A stretch of DNA of 64,000 nucleotides from an uncultured Campylobacter sp. (GCA_937990735.1 CALKQT010000071.1:24030-88029), one strand, 5' to 3'; positions 1 through 9,038 are shown, counted from the stretch's first letter. Notes: generated by a model from the sequence alone, not told the origin. A program made the numbers and translations.

Positions 1-681
1 AAAATTTTGTGAAATTAAAAAAAGCTGCTTGGTGTTGGAGGAATTTTTCCCGCCTACGATTATCATCACGTCGGCCTTTTGCGACAGGCTTTTTACGGCC
101 TCTTGATTCTCCAGCGTCGCATTGCAAATCGTATTAAAAATTCTCAGCTCCCTCGCGCGCTGCATCAAAAAATCCGCGATTTTAGTAAAGCTTTCTATCT
201 TTTTCGTAGTCTGCGAAACGAGCGCGACGCGCGAGCCGAGCTTGACGTCTTGCAGCTCCTTCGTATCCATGATCACGAATACGCGTGATTTCGCGTATGA
301 TTTCACACCCTTTACCTCGGGGTGATTTTTATCGCCGAAGATTACGATATCATAGCCCTCCGCGCTCATCTTTTCTACGATCTGCTGCGGCTTGGTCACG
401 AAGGGGCAGGTAGCGTCGATGAGCTCTTTATTTTGCGCCTTTAATCTTTGCAGATCGTCTTTTTGGATGCCGTGGGTGCGGATGATGAGCTTTTGCTCGT
501 CCTTGATCTCGCCAACACCCCCCAAGGTTTTGACGCCGAAATTTTGTTTTAAACGGTTAATCTCTTCGGCGTTATGTATGAGTTCGCCGATCGTAGCGGC
601 CTCGCCGGCGCTTTCTGCGATCTTGATCGCACGCTTGACGCCGAAGCAAAAGCCGTAGCTTTTGGCCATCTCAATCTTCAA
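1..681 (-). CDS. ispH: 4-hydroxy-3-methylbut-2-enyl diphosphate reductase (IspH/LytB), 3' end outside window
   Basis: IspH is the last enzyme of the MEP isoprenoid pathway. It reduces HMBPP to IPP and DMAPP with a [4Fe-4S] cluster. About 227 codons are visible and the C-terminus lies beyond the left edge. The three cluster cysteines are present in GFCFGVKRA, DATCPFV and NTICNAT, and the substrate-binding RTHG, NHPEV and KNSSNT segments are recognisable. The start is ambiguous. TTG at 681 gives the family-like opening LKIEMAKSYGFCFG and overlaps the aroA stop. ATG at 669 would begin just before AKSYGFCFG. Tight coupling to aroA suggests one operon with pheS, pheT and aroA. Confidence 0.93.
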   Translation of the reverse strand, partial: MKIEMAKSYGFCFGVKRAIKIAESAGEAATIGELIHNAEEINRLKQNFGVKTLGGVGEIKDEQKLIIRTHGIQKDDLQRLKAQNKELIDATCPFVTKPQQIVEKMSAEGYDIVIFGDKNHPEVKGVKSYAKSRVFVIMDTKELQDVKLGSRVALVSQTTKKIESFTKIADFLMQRARELRIFNTICNATLENQEAVKSLSQKADVMIIVGGKNSSNTKQLFLISQNF

Positions 682-1945
682 CGCCGGCTCCGATCTGTCT
701 TAAAATCGCGGCGAAGTTCGGAAACGACGTCGCGATACAATCACTATCCTCGATGATCATCCCCGATCTTAAGCCTAAAATCGCGAAACTCATCGCGATA
801 CGGTGATCGCCGCACGGCGTGATGATTGCCGCGTTCGCCTCACCGCCTTCGATCTGCCAGCCGTCCTGTAGCTCGCGCGCTTTAATACCGCAGGCGCGAA
901 GTCCTTCGCAGGTTACCTTTATACGGTCACACTCCTTCACGCGCAGCTCGGCGGCATTTCTAAGCACGCTACTTCCCTGTGCGCAGGCAAAAGCGATCGC
1001 AAGCGCAGGCGCTTCGTCTATCAACCAGGAGATATTTTCGCTCACCTCCACGGCGTGAAGCGGCGCGTAAGCGACCTCTATATCGCCGATCTGCTCGTAA
1101 ATTTCGCTCGTTTTATGAAATTTAACCTCGGCGCCCATGCGTTTTAAAATTTCATACGCCTCTATGCGGGTTTTATTTAGCAGCATATTTTTTAGCACGA
1201 TGCGCGAGCCGGGGATTATCGCTGCGGCGACGGCGAAGAAAAATGCCGAACTGGGGTCGTTTGGGATAAAAATTTCAAGCGGTTTAAGCGGAGAGCTAAG
1301 CGGCGCGACTTCAATCTCAAGACCGTTTTGCGAAATTTGCGCGCCCATCGCTTTTAGCATCCGCTCGCTGTGATCGCGGCTAAGCTCGGGCTCGCTAAAC
1401 CTGCACCCGCTGCCGCGCAAGGCCGCTAAAATAAGAGCGGTCTTAACCTGCGCGGACGCGATTTTACTCGCGTATTCAAAATACCCAAGCTTTTGCCCTA
1501 GCACCGCAATCGGCGCCTTTTCGCCGCCTTGACGCCCGTAAATTTTAGCGCCTACTTTGCAAAGCGGATCCGCAACGCGCCTCATCGGGCGCTCGCTTAG
1601 ATACCGATCGCCGCATAGCACGAAAAAGCCCTCGCGTCCCGCCAAAAAGCCCATAAATAGCCGCATCGCGGTGCCAGAGTTACCGCAATCAAGCGGAACG
1701 TTAGGCTCTTTGATAACCTCCGGCGGAGTGATTAAAATTTCGCTCGCATCGCGCTGCACGCAAGCACCCAAAAGCTCCACAATCTTTAGCGTATTTAGCG
1801 TATCCTCGGCGGCTAGATAGTTTGAAATTTTACTCGTCCCCTCCGCTAGCAGCGAAAAAATCGCCGCACGGTGCGAGATCGATTTATCCGCGGCGATGTT
1901 TGAGATCTCCGCCCGCAAAGGGCCCGCTTGCGCAAAAATTCTCAT
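671..1945 (-). CDS. aroA: 3-phosphoshikimate 1-carboxyvinyltransferase (EPSP synthase)
   Basis: Cytosolic enzyme of the shikimate pathway that joins PEP to shikimate-3-phosphate. The 424-residue length is normal. Visible family motifs are DKSISHRAA near the N-terminus (substrate lysine), CGNSGTAMRL (PEP-binding loop), DEAPALAIAFA (catalytic Asp/Glu region), RVKECDRI and GDHRIAMSFA near the C-terminus. The ATG overlaps the pheT stop by 4 nt and the stop overlaps the ispH start region, so the gene is translated from the pheS-pheT-aroA-ispH operon. Confidence 0.96.
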   Translation of the reverse strand: MRIFAQAGPLRAEISNIAADKSISHRAAIFSLLAEGTSKISNYLAAEDTLNTLKIVELLGACVQRDASEILITPPEVIKEPNVPLDCGNSGTAMRLFMGFLAGREGFFVLCGDRYLSERPMRRVADPLCKVGAKIYGRQGGEKAPIAVLGQKLGYFEYASKIASAQVKTALILAALRGSGCRFSEPELSRDHSERMLKAMGAQISQNGLEIEVAPLSSPLKPLEIFIPNDPSSAFFFAVAAAIIPGSRIVLKNMLLNKTRIEAYEILKRMGAEVKFHKTSEIYEQIGDIEVAYAPLHAVEVSENISWLIDEAPALAIAFACAQGSSVLRNAAELRVKECDRIKVTCEGLRACGIKARELQDGWQIEGGEANAAIITPCGDHRIAMSFAILGLRSGMIIEDSDCIATSFPNFAAILRQIGAGVED

Positions 1946-4272
1946 CGCAGCCCAAGTCCCAACTCGCTGCTAAGAGCGGCTAAAATTTTATCGGTAAAGC
2001 CCGCCACTTCCTCATCGCAGAGCGTTTTTTGAAGGTCTTGAAATACAAGCCTGATCGTCAGGCTCTTTGAATCGCCCAGGCTTTCGTCGCCGTAAAGATC
2101 GCTCGGGATAAATTCCTTTAGCGCCTCAATTTTAAGGGCGTCTATGCACTGCTTGATCTGCTCGAAACGCATTCCGCTCGGTACCAAAATACTTAGATCG
2201 CGCGATACGCTAGGGAACTTCGAATAAGCGTCCGCTACGATATTTTCAAATTTAAGCTTGGAAAAATCGATCTCGCACAGATAGCTTTTATCCAGATCGC
2301 GCCCTGCTTCTACGGCGTAATCCACGCGCCCGATAAAGCCCACTATTTCGCCGCCTTGCTCGATCTGCGCCTGCTCGAATTCGCTTAAAAATTTCAAATT
2401 TTCGCCGGGCAGCCTGACCTTAAATTTACCGATGACGCTTTGGATTAAATTTGCAAAATACAAAAAATCCACCGCAGCGGGTTTTGCGCCGGCCGCGATA
2501 GAGGGCTCGGCTTTTAGTCCGCTAGCTATAAAGCCCAACCTTAGGCTCTGCGAGCCGTCCGCATCAAACACCTCTCCTAGCTCAAAAAGCTTAACGCTTC
2601 TGCGGGAATTCTTTAAATTTCGCTCCGCAGATTCCAGCAGGTGATTAATAAGCGTCGGTCTTAGCGCGTCCAGCTCGCCGTTGATCGGATTTAAAATTTT
2701 AACCTTGCATGGCTTAAAGCCTAAGCCTTCTAACACCTTGCTATCGTCAAATACGTAATGCACGCACTCGAAAAATCCCACTGCTGCCGCCTTGCTGCGA
2801 AGCTTGCGCCCGTTTTGTAAATTTACGTAGGTATCGTTTAGGCGGTTTTTCTCGTAGAAGCTTAGCGGCGCGGCGGCGATATTGTCGATGCCCACGATAC
2901 GCACGATCTCCTCGCACACGTCGTGAGAATTTACGATATCGTGGCGGAAAGGCGGCACCTTGGCGGTGATTAGATCGGCTTCGACGCCCACATCAAAGCC
3001 CAGCCTTTTTAAAATTTTTACGATCTTATCGCGCGGAATTTGCGCGCCGATCATTGAGTTTATCTCTTTTTCGCTAAAGCCCACGATAAGCGGCTCCAAA
3101 GCATTTGAAATCTTTTGTGTGCCCGCATATAGGCTAACGGCTTTATTTTTAAGTAGCAATCTAAATAGCAGATCGAGCCCTAGCCTAAGCTTTGGCTCGC
3201 TGCCTCTACTTGAGCGATACACATGCTCGTCGCCTTTTAGGCCTTTGTTTTCGTTTACTGCTTTGGCGATAATTAGTGGCGCGGTGTAGTTTGCCTCTAA
3301 TAGCACCACTTTGCTACTGCAACACGCCTTTAGCTCTGCGTCTTGGCAAATCCCTGCTACGCTAAGCAGTCTCTTGCCCGCATAAACGCCGAACTCGCCG
3401 TTTGGCATAGGCTTTATGTCGAGCGCTACCTTGCCATCTGCGGAAGCGATCTTTTCAAAATCATAAGCGCGCAGCAATACTCCGGTAGAGTGAGTAGCGT
3501 AGTTGATGAAATTTTGCACCGCGCAGCTTTGCAAAATACCAACGCTTGCAAGACGCAAGGTCTGCTTTAAATTTAACTTCAGCTCGCCTTTGATCTCGTA
3601 AGCTCGAAAAGCAAATTTAGCGCTTACCTCATCGCTTGCACGCACGCTTAGAATTCTACCGATACCAGGCGCTCCGTCGGCATCTTCAAACTCGTGCTTT
3701 TCCTTTAGCGGCAGATCAAGCGCTGCGCCCAGATCGCGCGCTATGCCTAAGATGCTAAGGCAGTCACCGCGATTAGCGGTAAGCTCGATCTCGATAAGAT
3801 CATCATTAAAAATTTCATACTCGCGCAGCTCCTTGCCGAGCACGAGCTCGCCGATGCTGCTATCAAGCACCATAATGCCGTCATTCGTCTTAGCAAGTCC
3901 AAGCTCGGTTGCCGAACAGATCATGCCGAAGCTCTCCACTCCGCGAAGTTTAGCAGGCTTTATTTCAAGACCGCTCGGCAGCACGGCACCGATTAGGCTA
4001 ACTGCGACATATTGCCCCGCCTCAACATTTTTCGCGCCGCAGACGATCTGCAAGCTCTGCTTACCGACGTCCACTTCGCAAACGTTTAGATGATCGGAAT
4101 TTTCGTGACGACGCTTGCTTTTTACGAGCCCTACGACGACGCTAGCGGGGAGCGAAATTTTATCGTGAGCGTCAACCTCAAGACCGATGGAATTTAGCGT
4201 AGAAAGCAGCCTTTCGCTTGGAATTTCGCTTATGTCGATCCACTCCTGCAACCAATTTCTCGTTATTATCAT
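1942..4272 (-). CDS. pheT: Phenylalanine--tRNA ligase beta subunit
   Basis: Large subunit of the alpha2-beta2 phenylalanyl-tRNA synthetase, 776 residues. The N-terminal EMAP-like tRNA-binding domain lies around residues 40-150 (VVVGLVKSKRRHENSDHLNVC is its usual signature region). B3/B4 editing and B5 segments follow, then a catalytic-like core, and the C-terminal ferredoxin-fold anticodon-binding domain (FPSVSRDLSILVPSG) lies around residue 690 onward. It overlaps pheS and aroA by 4 nt each, the ATGA pattern of coupled translation. Confidence 0.96.
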   Translation of the reverse strand: MIITRNWLQEWIDISEIPSERLLSTLNSIGLEVDAHDKISLPASVVVGLVKSKRRHENSDHLNVCEVDVGKQSLQIVCGAKNVEAGQYVAVSLIGAVLPSGLEIKPAKLRGVESFGMICSATELGLAKTNDGIMVLDSSIGELVLGKELREYEIFNDDLIEIELTANRGDCLSILGIARDLGAALDLPLKEKHEFEDADGAPGIGRILSVRASDEVSAKFAFRAYEIKGELKLNLKQTLRLASVGILQSCAVQNFINYATHSTGVLLRAYDFEKIASADGKVALDIKPMPNGEFGVYAGKRLLSVAGICQDAELKACCSSKVVLLEANYTAPLIIAKAVNENKGLKGDEHVYRSSRGSEPKLRLGLDLLFRLLLKNKAVSLYAGTQKISNALEPLIVGFSEKEINSMIGAQIPRDKIVKILKRLGFDVGVEADLITAKVPPFRHDIVNSHDVCEEIVRIVGIDNIAAAPLSFYEKNRLNDTYVNLQNGRKLRSKAAAVGFFECVHYVFDDSKVLEGLGFKPCKVKILNPINGELDALRPTLINHLLESAERNLKNSRRSVKLFELGEVFDADGSQSLRLGFIASGLKAEPSIAAGAKPAAVDFLYFANLIQSVIGKFKVRLPGENLKFLSEFEQAQIEQGGEIVGFIGRVDYAVEAGRDLDKSYLCEIDFSKLKFENIVADAYSKFPSVSRDLSILVPSGMRFEQIKQCIDALKIEALKEFIPSDLYGDESLGDSKSLTIRLVFQDLQKTLCDEEVAGFTDKILAALSSELGLGLR

Positions 4273-5264
4273 TTGAACTGCTCCAATAATCTAATATCGC
4301 CTTCAAATAGCGAGCGCAGATCGGGGATACCATGTAGCAGCATCGCAAATCTCTCCACGCCGAGCCCGAATGCGTATCCGCTGACATTTTTCCAACCCAC
4401 CGCTTTAAAGACGTTGGGATCGACCACGCCGCTGCCCAGCACCTCGAGCCAGCCCGTCTGCTTACAGACGCGGCATCCGTGACCGTGGCAGAAGATACAG
4501 CTGATATCGACCTCCGTACTCGGCTCCGTAAACGGAAAGAAGCTCGGACGGAAGCGCACCTTTACGTCTCCAAACATATAGCGCAAAAATTCCTCTAAAA
4601 CGTATTTTAAATTTGCAAAGCTCACGCGGTCTCCATGCTCGACTACGAGACCTTCCACTTGATGAAACATCGGCGTGTGGGTTAGATCCATATCGCGGCG
4701 AAAGACCGCGCCCGGGGCAATCATACGCACCGGCGGAGCTTTAAATTTCTCCATCGTGCGGATCTGAACGCCGCTGGTATGCGTGCGTAGCAGCCGCCCG
4801 TCGTTCAGATAAAACGTATCTTGCATGTCGCGCGCCGGGTGGTATTTTGGTAAATTTAGCGCCTCGAAATTATGGAAGTCGTCCTCGATGAGCGGGCCGC
4901 TTTCGACGCTGAAATTTTGCGCGATGAAGTAGTCAATGATCTTATCCATCGTCTCCATCACGGGGTGCAGCGCTCCGCAGCTTACGTTTTCGTTAAAAAG
5001 CGTGACGTCGATTGCTTCATTTTTCATAGCCTCTTTTTGCTCCGCCGCTTCCAGGCTCGCCCTTTTTGCGGCGATGAGCTCGCTGAAATAATCGCGCTTT
5101 TCATTCGCGCTTACGGCAAGCTCTTTTTTCTGCTCGGGCGCTGCGGATTTGAGCTCGGAAAAAAGCGCCGTTATAATGCCTTTTTTGCCGAAAAGCTCCA
5201 AGCGCACGGCTTCTAGCTCGCTTAAGCTCGATGCGGCGTCGATTTTTGCTTTAATCTCTTGCAA
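4269..5264 (-). CDS. pheS: Phenylalanine--tRNA ligase alpha subunit
   Basis: Catalytic subunit of Phe-tRNA synthetase, 331 residues. It has an N-terminal coiled coil (about residues 1-85) and a class II aminoacylation core. Motif 2 reads GAVFRRDMDLTHTPMFHQVE and motif 3 reads GLGVERFAMLLHGIPDLR. It is the first gene of the minus-strand operon pheS-pheT-aroA-ispH. The 129-bp gap to the divergent HIT gene must hold the operon promoter. I see no clear attenuator leader peptide. Confidence 0.96.
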   Translation of the reverse strand: MQEIKAKIDAASSLSELEAVRLELFGKKGIITALFSELKSAAPEQKKELAVSANEKRDYFSELIAAKRASLEAAEQKEAMKNEAIDVTLFNENVSCGALHPVMETMDKIIDYFIAQNFSVESGPLIEDDFHNFEALNLPKYHPARDMQDTFYLNDGRLLRTHTSGVQIRTMEKFKAPPVRMIAPGAVFRRDMDLTHTPMFHQVEGLVVEHGDRVSFANLKYVLEEFLRYMFGDVKVRFRPSFFPFTEPSTEVDISCIFCHGHGCRVCKQTGWLEVLGSGVVDPNVFKAVGWKNVSGYAFGLGVERFAMLLHGIPDLRSLFEGDIRLLEQFK

Positions 5265-5352
5265 ATTCTATCCTTGTGGTTAAATTTAATGGCGCGATTG
5301 TAGTTAAAATTTGATAAAAGCTAGGTAAATTTGCGTGTTTGGATTTTTTGGC

Positions 5353-5358
5353 TATAAT
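5353..5358 (+). promoter_or_regulatory. Sigma-70 -10 box for the HIT gene
   Basis: A perfect TATAAT preceded by a T-rich stretch and GC sits 35 nt upstream of the HIT gene ATG. There is no obvious -35, which is usual for Campylobacter vegetative promoters. An AAAAGGA ribosome site follows shortly before the start codon. Confidence 0.65.
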
Positions 5359-5393
5359 CGCGGCTAAATTTCAACCTCATAAAAGGATCTAAA

Positions 5394-5750
5394 ATGAACA
5401 TCTTCGAAAAGATCGTAAACGGCGAAATCCCGTGCAACAAAGTGCTGGAAAACGATGAATTTTTGGCTTTCCACGACATCAACCCAAAAGCGCCGATCCA
5501 TATCCTGGCGATCCCTAAAAAATGCTACGAAAACTTCCAAGTAACGCCTCCCGAAGTGATGAGTAAAATGAGCGCTTTTATCCAAGAAGTAACTCGCAAA
5601 ATGGGGCTTGATAAGAGCGGATACCGTCTTGTTTGCAACTGCGGCGAAAACGGAGGTCAAGAGGTGATGCATCTGCACTTTCATATCCTCGGTGGAATAA
5701 AACTACCGTGGGACCGCGTCAGCGACCGCAATACCGAAGAAAATTTTTAA
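5394..5750 (+). CDS. HIT (histidine triad) family nucleotide hydrolase, HINT-like
   Basis: A 118-residue protein of the HINT branch, which hydrolyses AMP linked to amines such as aminoacyl-AMP. The signature HLHFHILGG near residue 95 contains the H-x-H-x-H triad with the nucleophilic histidine. The N-terminal IFEKIVNGEIPCNKV opening is typical. It is divergent from pheS, with its own TATAAT and AAAAGGATCTAAAATG start region. Its physiological substrate cannot be read from sequence. Confidence 0.93.
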   Translation: MNIFEKIVNGEIPCNKVLENDEFLAFHDINPKAPIHILAIPKKCYENFQVTPPEVMSKMSAFIQEVTRKMGLDKSGYRLVCNCGENGGQEVMHLHFHILGGIKLPWDRVSDRNTEENF

Positions 5751-6295
5751 GACTCGAGCTCAAATTCTATTAAAATCAAAATTCCGTGAAATTGCAAAAT
5801 TTTGCGGAATTTGCGAAATTCTTTGAAATTTTTAAAATTCCGCTTCATTTATAAACACCGAGGTTTTAAAAATAATCAAAATAGTAAAACTACAAGCCAA
5901 AATTTATCATCAGATGCTAAAAAGAAATATAAATTTATCACAGACAATCCTCTTAGCAAATGCCATTCTTTATCTGCAAAGCCTTAGTTCTTAGAATTTT
6001 TACAGCTATAAAATTTTGAAATCGGCAAGAAATTATAACGACGCGGCAAAATTTTAAATGAAACCGAGCCTTACAAAAAGAGTTGTGTTTTTACATGGCG
6101 AATGAGTTAAATTTCGATGATATGAAATTTAAAACCTACATGAATTTTACTTTGAATGAGCGATTCTACTTCAGTTTTCAAGCAGAATTTAAAATTTTAG
6201 TGTGAAATCATAATCTTAAAATTTTAAAAATTTAAATAGTAGATTTAAGTTTTAGGGGCATATGCCCCTAAAAATTTTGAAAGGATTTGCAAGGA
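5751..6295. other. 545-bp AT-rich intergenic region
   Basis: No gene with a ribosome site and family resemblance was found. An inverted repeat (AAATTCCG at 5779-5786 and CGGAATTT at 5805-5812) just after the HIT gene could form a weak hairpin without a T-run. A 36-codon ORF starting at the ATG at about 6096 on the plus strand and a 61-codon ORF at 5802-5987 lack good ribosome sites and are treated as chance or remnants. The rest is AAATTTTAAA-type low-complexity sequence common in this genome. Confidence 0.5.
6250..6273 (-). terminator. Perfect palindrome downstream of dps, probable terminator
   Basis: The 24-bp perfect palindrome is centred on CATATG with AGGGGC/GCCCCT arms flanked by T4 and A4. 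It lies 22 nt beyond the dps stop codon. The arms give a strong GC stem with A:U at its base, read identically on both strands. Only four U residues directly follow the GC part, so efficiency is uncertain. Confidence 0.55.
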
Positions 6296-6739
6296 TTATT
6301 TGCTTAGCATTGAGCTTAGCATCCATAGGCGTTTTTCATAATCGCCATAGTGATCCTGCGCGATATTTGAAGTCGTATCGTCGCCCTCTTCTTCGGCTAC
6401 TTCTTGAAGCTTTTTAAATTCTTTTACCAAATACTCGTAGGCTTTTTTAACATCCTCAAGTACCTCAGATACGCTATAGCTGTCTTTTACGCTAATCGGA
6501 GCGTCTTTTGAAAGCTCAATTAGATCCTTAGCTTTAGTTACAGCCTTACCGCCTATTTGAAGCGCACGCTCAGCCATATCGTCGAAAAGCTCGCCCATCT
6601 CGTCGTATGCTTTCTCGGTGTAAGCGTGAACCTGCGCGAATTGCAAGCCCTTAACATTCCAGTGATAATCGTGGAATGCAACAAAGAACGCATGAGCGTC
6701 CGCCTGAAGTTTGTTTAGTTGTTTTACTGTTTTTGACAT
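6296..6739 (-). CDS. dps: Dps family DNA-protection / ferritin-like protein
   Basis: A 147-residue Dps that forms a dodecameric ferroxidase cage and protects DNA from iron and peroxide. The ferroxidase motif is visible near the N-terminus as FHDYHWNVKG and continues with the partner-helix carboxylates in EKAYDEMGELFDDMAERA. The start has an AAAGGAGACACAATG ribosome site. A minus-strand TATAAT (6773-6768) forms the promoter. A palindromic TATAATTATA at 6791-6800 lies just upstream and could be a Fur/PerR-family site, which is only an inference. Confidence 0.94.
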   Translation of the reverse strand: MSKTVKQLNKLQADAHAFFVAFHDYHWNVKGLQFAQVHAYTEKAYDEMGELFDDMAERALQIGGKAVTKAKDLIELSKDAPISVKDSYSVSEVLEDVKKAYEYLVKEFKKLQEVAEEEGDDTTSNIAQDHYGDYEKRLWMLSSMLSK

Positions 6740-6767
6740 TGTGTCTCCTTTATTTAAAATTGCTGTA

Positions 6768-6773
6768 ATTATA
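6768..6773 (-). promoter_or_regulatory. -10 box of dps
   Basis: TATAAT read on the minus strand (preceded by GC), 29 nt upstream of the dps start codon. The AT-rich palindrome at 6791-6800 lies near its -35 position. Confidence 0.6.
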
Positions 6774-6893
6774 GCAAGATTTGCTTAAATTATAATTATA
6801 CTAAGTAATAAATTTTATCTTTTAGTGAAATTTTGAAATTAAATGTCTTTTAAATTTATCTACAACTTTTTTGAAATTTCAGCTATGCTGCAT

Positions 6894-6899
6894 TATAAT
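6894..6899 (+). promoter_or_regulatory. -10 box immediately upstream of the M23 peptidase gene
   Basis: A TATAAT ends only 8 nt before the ATG at 6908. A transcript started at the usual distance would begin at or within a base or two of the start codon. No Shine-Dalgarno sequence is present, and an in-frame TAA at 6896-6898 rules out an earlier start. Confidence 0.55.
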
Positions 6900-6907
6900 G
6901 CCGCATT

Positions 6908-7825
6908 ATGAAAAACAAATTTATGATAACCATAACCGACCTTAACGGCTCTAGGAATTTTTTGCTTTCGCAAATCATCAAAAAGATCGCGTTATATTTG
7001 GTACTATTTGTTTTTACCGTTTTCGTCACAGGTGCGCTATATATCAGGTATCTAGGCTCTAAAATCGACAGCCTTTCGCGAACTAAAACCGAGCTTAACG
7101 AACTAAATCAAAAACTTCGCGACGGTATCGCGGCAAGTCAGATGGAATTTGAAGCCATCGAGGGTAAAATTTCGGATTTGGAGCATCAGTTTGGGCTCGA
7201 TCCTGAGGAGGATGAGCGCGCGATCGACCGCCTATCTCACATCAAGCCTACTTCCGAACAAGAGATCAAAGAGCGCGCGCAAAAGATCATCAACGAAAAA
7301 TTCTCCGACGCGCTAATAAAAGAAATTTTTATGCAGATCCCAAACGGCAGGGTCATGCGCACTCATCAGCTCAGCGAGAAATTCGGCTGGCGCAACCATC
7401 CTATCTTAAAGCGCAAGCAATTCCACCCAGGCGTTGATCTACGTACGCCGCCTAAAACGCCTATCTACGCGCCTGCAGACGGTATCATCCAATACAGCGG
7501 AGCGGGCGCTACGGGCTACGGCAATCTAGTCGAGATTCGCCACAACTACGGCTTTACGACACGATATGCGCATTTAGATTCAAATTTAACTCGCAAAGTA
7601 GGCGAGTTTGTAAATAAGGGCGATCTTATCGCTTTTAGCGGCAATACCGGACTTAGCACCGGACCTCATCTGCACTACGAGATTAGATTTTTGCAGCTGC
7701 CGCTAGATCCGCTAAATTTCATCAACTGGAACGAAAAAAATTACAAAGAAATTTTTACTAAGGAGGAAGATGTCCCATGGCAATCTTTAATAAAGGCGAT
7801 GCAAACACCGCTCAAACAACAATAA
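6908..7825 (+). CDS. M23 (LytM) family peptidoglycan endopeptidase, Csd1/Csd2-like
   Basis: A 305-residue membrane-anchored zinc peptidase. One TM helix spans about residues 25-48, a coiled coil about 50-95, and the M23 domain about 155-275. The zinc ligands are visible as HPGVD (H-x3-D) and HLHYE (H-x-H), so it should be catalytically active. It overlaps the bactofilin gene by 49 nt. In Helicobacter pylori, Csd1/Csd2 M23 peptidases and the bactofilin CcmA form an overlapping cluster that cuts crosslinks to create helical cell curvature. The same role is inferred here. The transcript may be leaderless. Confidence 0.88.
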   Translation: MKNKFMITITDLNGSRNFLLSQIIKKIALYLVLFVFTVFVTGALYIRYLGSKIDSLSRTKTELNELNQKLRDGIAASQMEFEAIEGKISDLEHQFGLDPEEDERAIDRLSHIKPTSEQEIKERAQKIINEKFSDALIKEIFMQIPNGRVMRTHQLSEKFGWRNHPILKRKQFHPGVDLRTPPKTPIYAPADGIIQYSGAGATGYGNLVEIRHNYGFTTRYAHLDSNLTRKVGEFVNKGDLIAFSGNTGLSTGPHLHYEIRFLQLPLDPLNFINWNEKNYKEIFTKEEDVPWQSLIKAMQTPLKQQ

Positions 7826-8193
7826 TCTCGTCAGGCACGCTCATCAAAGGAGAGCTGCACCTGTCGTGCATTTTGCATATCGACGGCAATGTCGAAGGCG
7901 ACGTGATCTCCGATAACACCGTCGTCATCGGTAAAAACGGCACTGCGCGCGGCTCGATCAGGGCCAAGCATATCGTAATCAGCGGCAAATTTTTCGGCAA
8001 TATCGAAGCCGAGCTCGTCGAGCTGCTAGGCGGCGGTGTACTCGTAGGCGACGTGCTATCGCAAAGCTTCGGCATCGAAGTGGGCGCGAAATTTAACGGA
8101 AAAAGCGCGGTAAGTGGCAGCGATCAAGCCCTAGTCATCGACGGCAGCGCAAGCGAAGACGTCAAGCTCATCGACAAAGCTCTAGGCGAATAA
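7777..8193 (+). CDS. ccmA: Bactofilin family cytoskeletal protein (CcmA-like)
   Basis: A 138-residue bactofilin. The central beta-helix region carries repeating short strands such as LSCILHIDGNVEGDV, VIGKNGTARGSI and VISGKFFGNIEA. Bactofilins polymerise without nucleotide and organise cell-wall enzymes. The start ATG at 7777 lies inside the M23 gene in another frame and has an AAGGAGG ribosome site (7761-7767) 9 nt away. The 49-nt overlap couples scaffold and peptidase, as for H. pylori ccmA/csd1. Confidence 0.88.
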   Translation: MAIFNKGDANTAQTTIISSGTLIKGELHLSCILHIDGNVEGDVISDNTVVIGKNGTARGSIRAKHIVISGKFFGNIEAELVELLGGGVLVGDVLSQSFGIEVGAKFNGKSAVSGSDQALVIDGSASEDVKLIDKALGE

Positions 8194-8813
8194 ATCGCGC
8201 ATATTTGGAATTCTTGGGATTTTAAAGGCTTTAGCTAACGGGGTTTTAGAATCTGATTGATATTAAAATTTTAAAATTTCTAGCCTTTGGAATTCTTAGA
8301 TTTTTATATTTGCGAGATCTTAGAGTGTCATCAATCTTAAAATTTGGAATTTTGCAAAATTCCAAATTTCAAAATCCTCGCAACCAAAATTATTGAAATT
8401 TTTAAGCTTTGAAATTTTCGAAATTTTAAAGCTTAACTATGCTTAAAATTTTAGAATTACGCAGATCGTAAAACCCTAAATTCTAAAATTTTGCACTTGC
8501 ACGAGGTTTTGAAATTTTGCTTGTAAGCCGGATTTTAAAATTCGCGCCCGGCTGAATTTAAAATTTTAAAATTTCGCCGCAAAATAACGCATGTACGCAA
8601 AATTTCTGCTCGCACATACTTTAAAAGCTCGCGTAAGTTTTAAGTTTCGCAGAAGCTATGTAAGTAAGTATAAATTATCTACGCCGAGTGTTTTGACTCA
8701 TTATAGCTCTTTGTGCCGCTAGCTCAAAATATCCGCGCGGTGATAAATTCTGCGGGCTGGGCTAATTTAAGCCCATTATTAGATTAGTTATGTATAATGC
8801 GATTTCTTTTTGT
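8194..8813. other. 620-bp noncoding low-complexity region
   Basis: The region is dominated by repeats of AAATTTTAAAA and AATTCTTAGATTT type words in both orientations. I found no ORF with a ribosome site or family resemblance. The only interpretable element is the tRNA-Ser promoter at its right end. It may be decayed sequence or a transcription-insulating AT-rich spacer. Confidence 0.5.
8793..8798 (+). promoter_or_regulatory. -10 box of tRNA-Ser
   Basis: TATAAT located 15 nt upstream of the tRNA 5' end, at the right distance for a short 5' leader. Transcription continues through the tRNA into the prophage left end. Confidence 0.6.
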
Positions 8814-8904
8814 GGACAGATGGGTGAGTGGCCGAAACCACACCCCTGCTAAGGGTGCAGCTTCTAACCGGGGCTCGAGGGTTCAAATCCCTCTCTGTCC
8901 GCCA
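8814..8904 (+). tRNA. tRNA-Ser(GCT)
   Basis: A 91-nt class II tRNA with long variable arm. The acceptor stem is GGACAGA/TCTGTCC, the discriminator is G, and CCA is encoded at 8902-8904. The anticodon loop CTGCTAA is closed by an ACCC/GGGT stem and places GCT as anticodon, reading AGC/AGU. The T-loop is GGTTCAAATCC. Its 3' end is the phage attachment core, and the copy at this end remains intact. Confidence 0.95.
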
Positions 8905-8905
8905 C
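8885..8905 (+). repeat. attL: 21-bp core repeat in tRNA-Ser 3' end
   Basis: The 21-bp segment covering the T-arm 3' side, acceptor strand and CCA is repeated exactly at 41356-41376. Identity stops on the left at C versus T and on the right after CCAC. Together with an adjacent tyrosine integrase gene this marks the left prophage boundary. Confidence 0.92.
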
Positions 8906-9032
8906 CATTAGTTACGTTTTGTATTTTTTCATCACTTTTTATAACTCTCAAATCTCTTTAAAATATCGGTATATTCAGCATTATATCTTAAAAATAACTT
9001 TGTTTTATCATCTTTTATCACTTTTCATTTAA

Positions 9033-9038
9033 TATAAT
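9033..9038 (+). promoter_or_regulatory. Candidate -10 box for integrase
   Basis: TATAAT 75 nt upstream of the integrase ATG. The intervening leader contains the arm-type repeats at 9053-9071 and 9101-9110, so integrase binding there could affect its own expression. Confidence 0.4.

Noticed and set aside
5802..5987. 61-codon plus-strand ORF after the HIT gene
   Set aside because: No ribosome site, low-complexity composition and no family resemblance. It also overlaps an inverted repeat.
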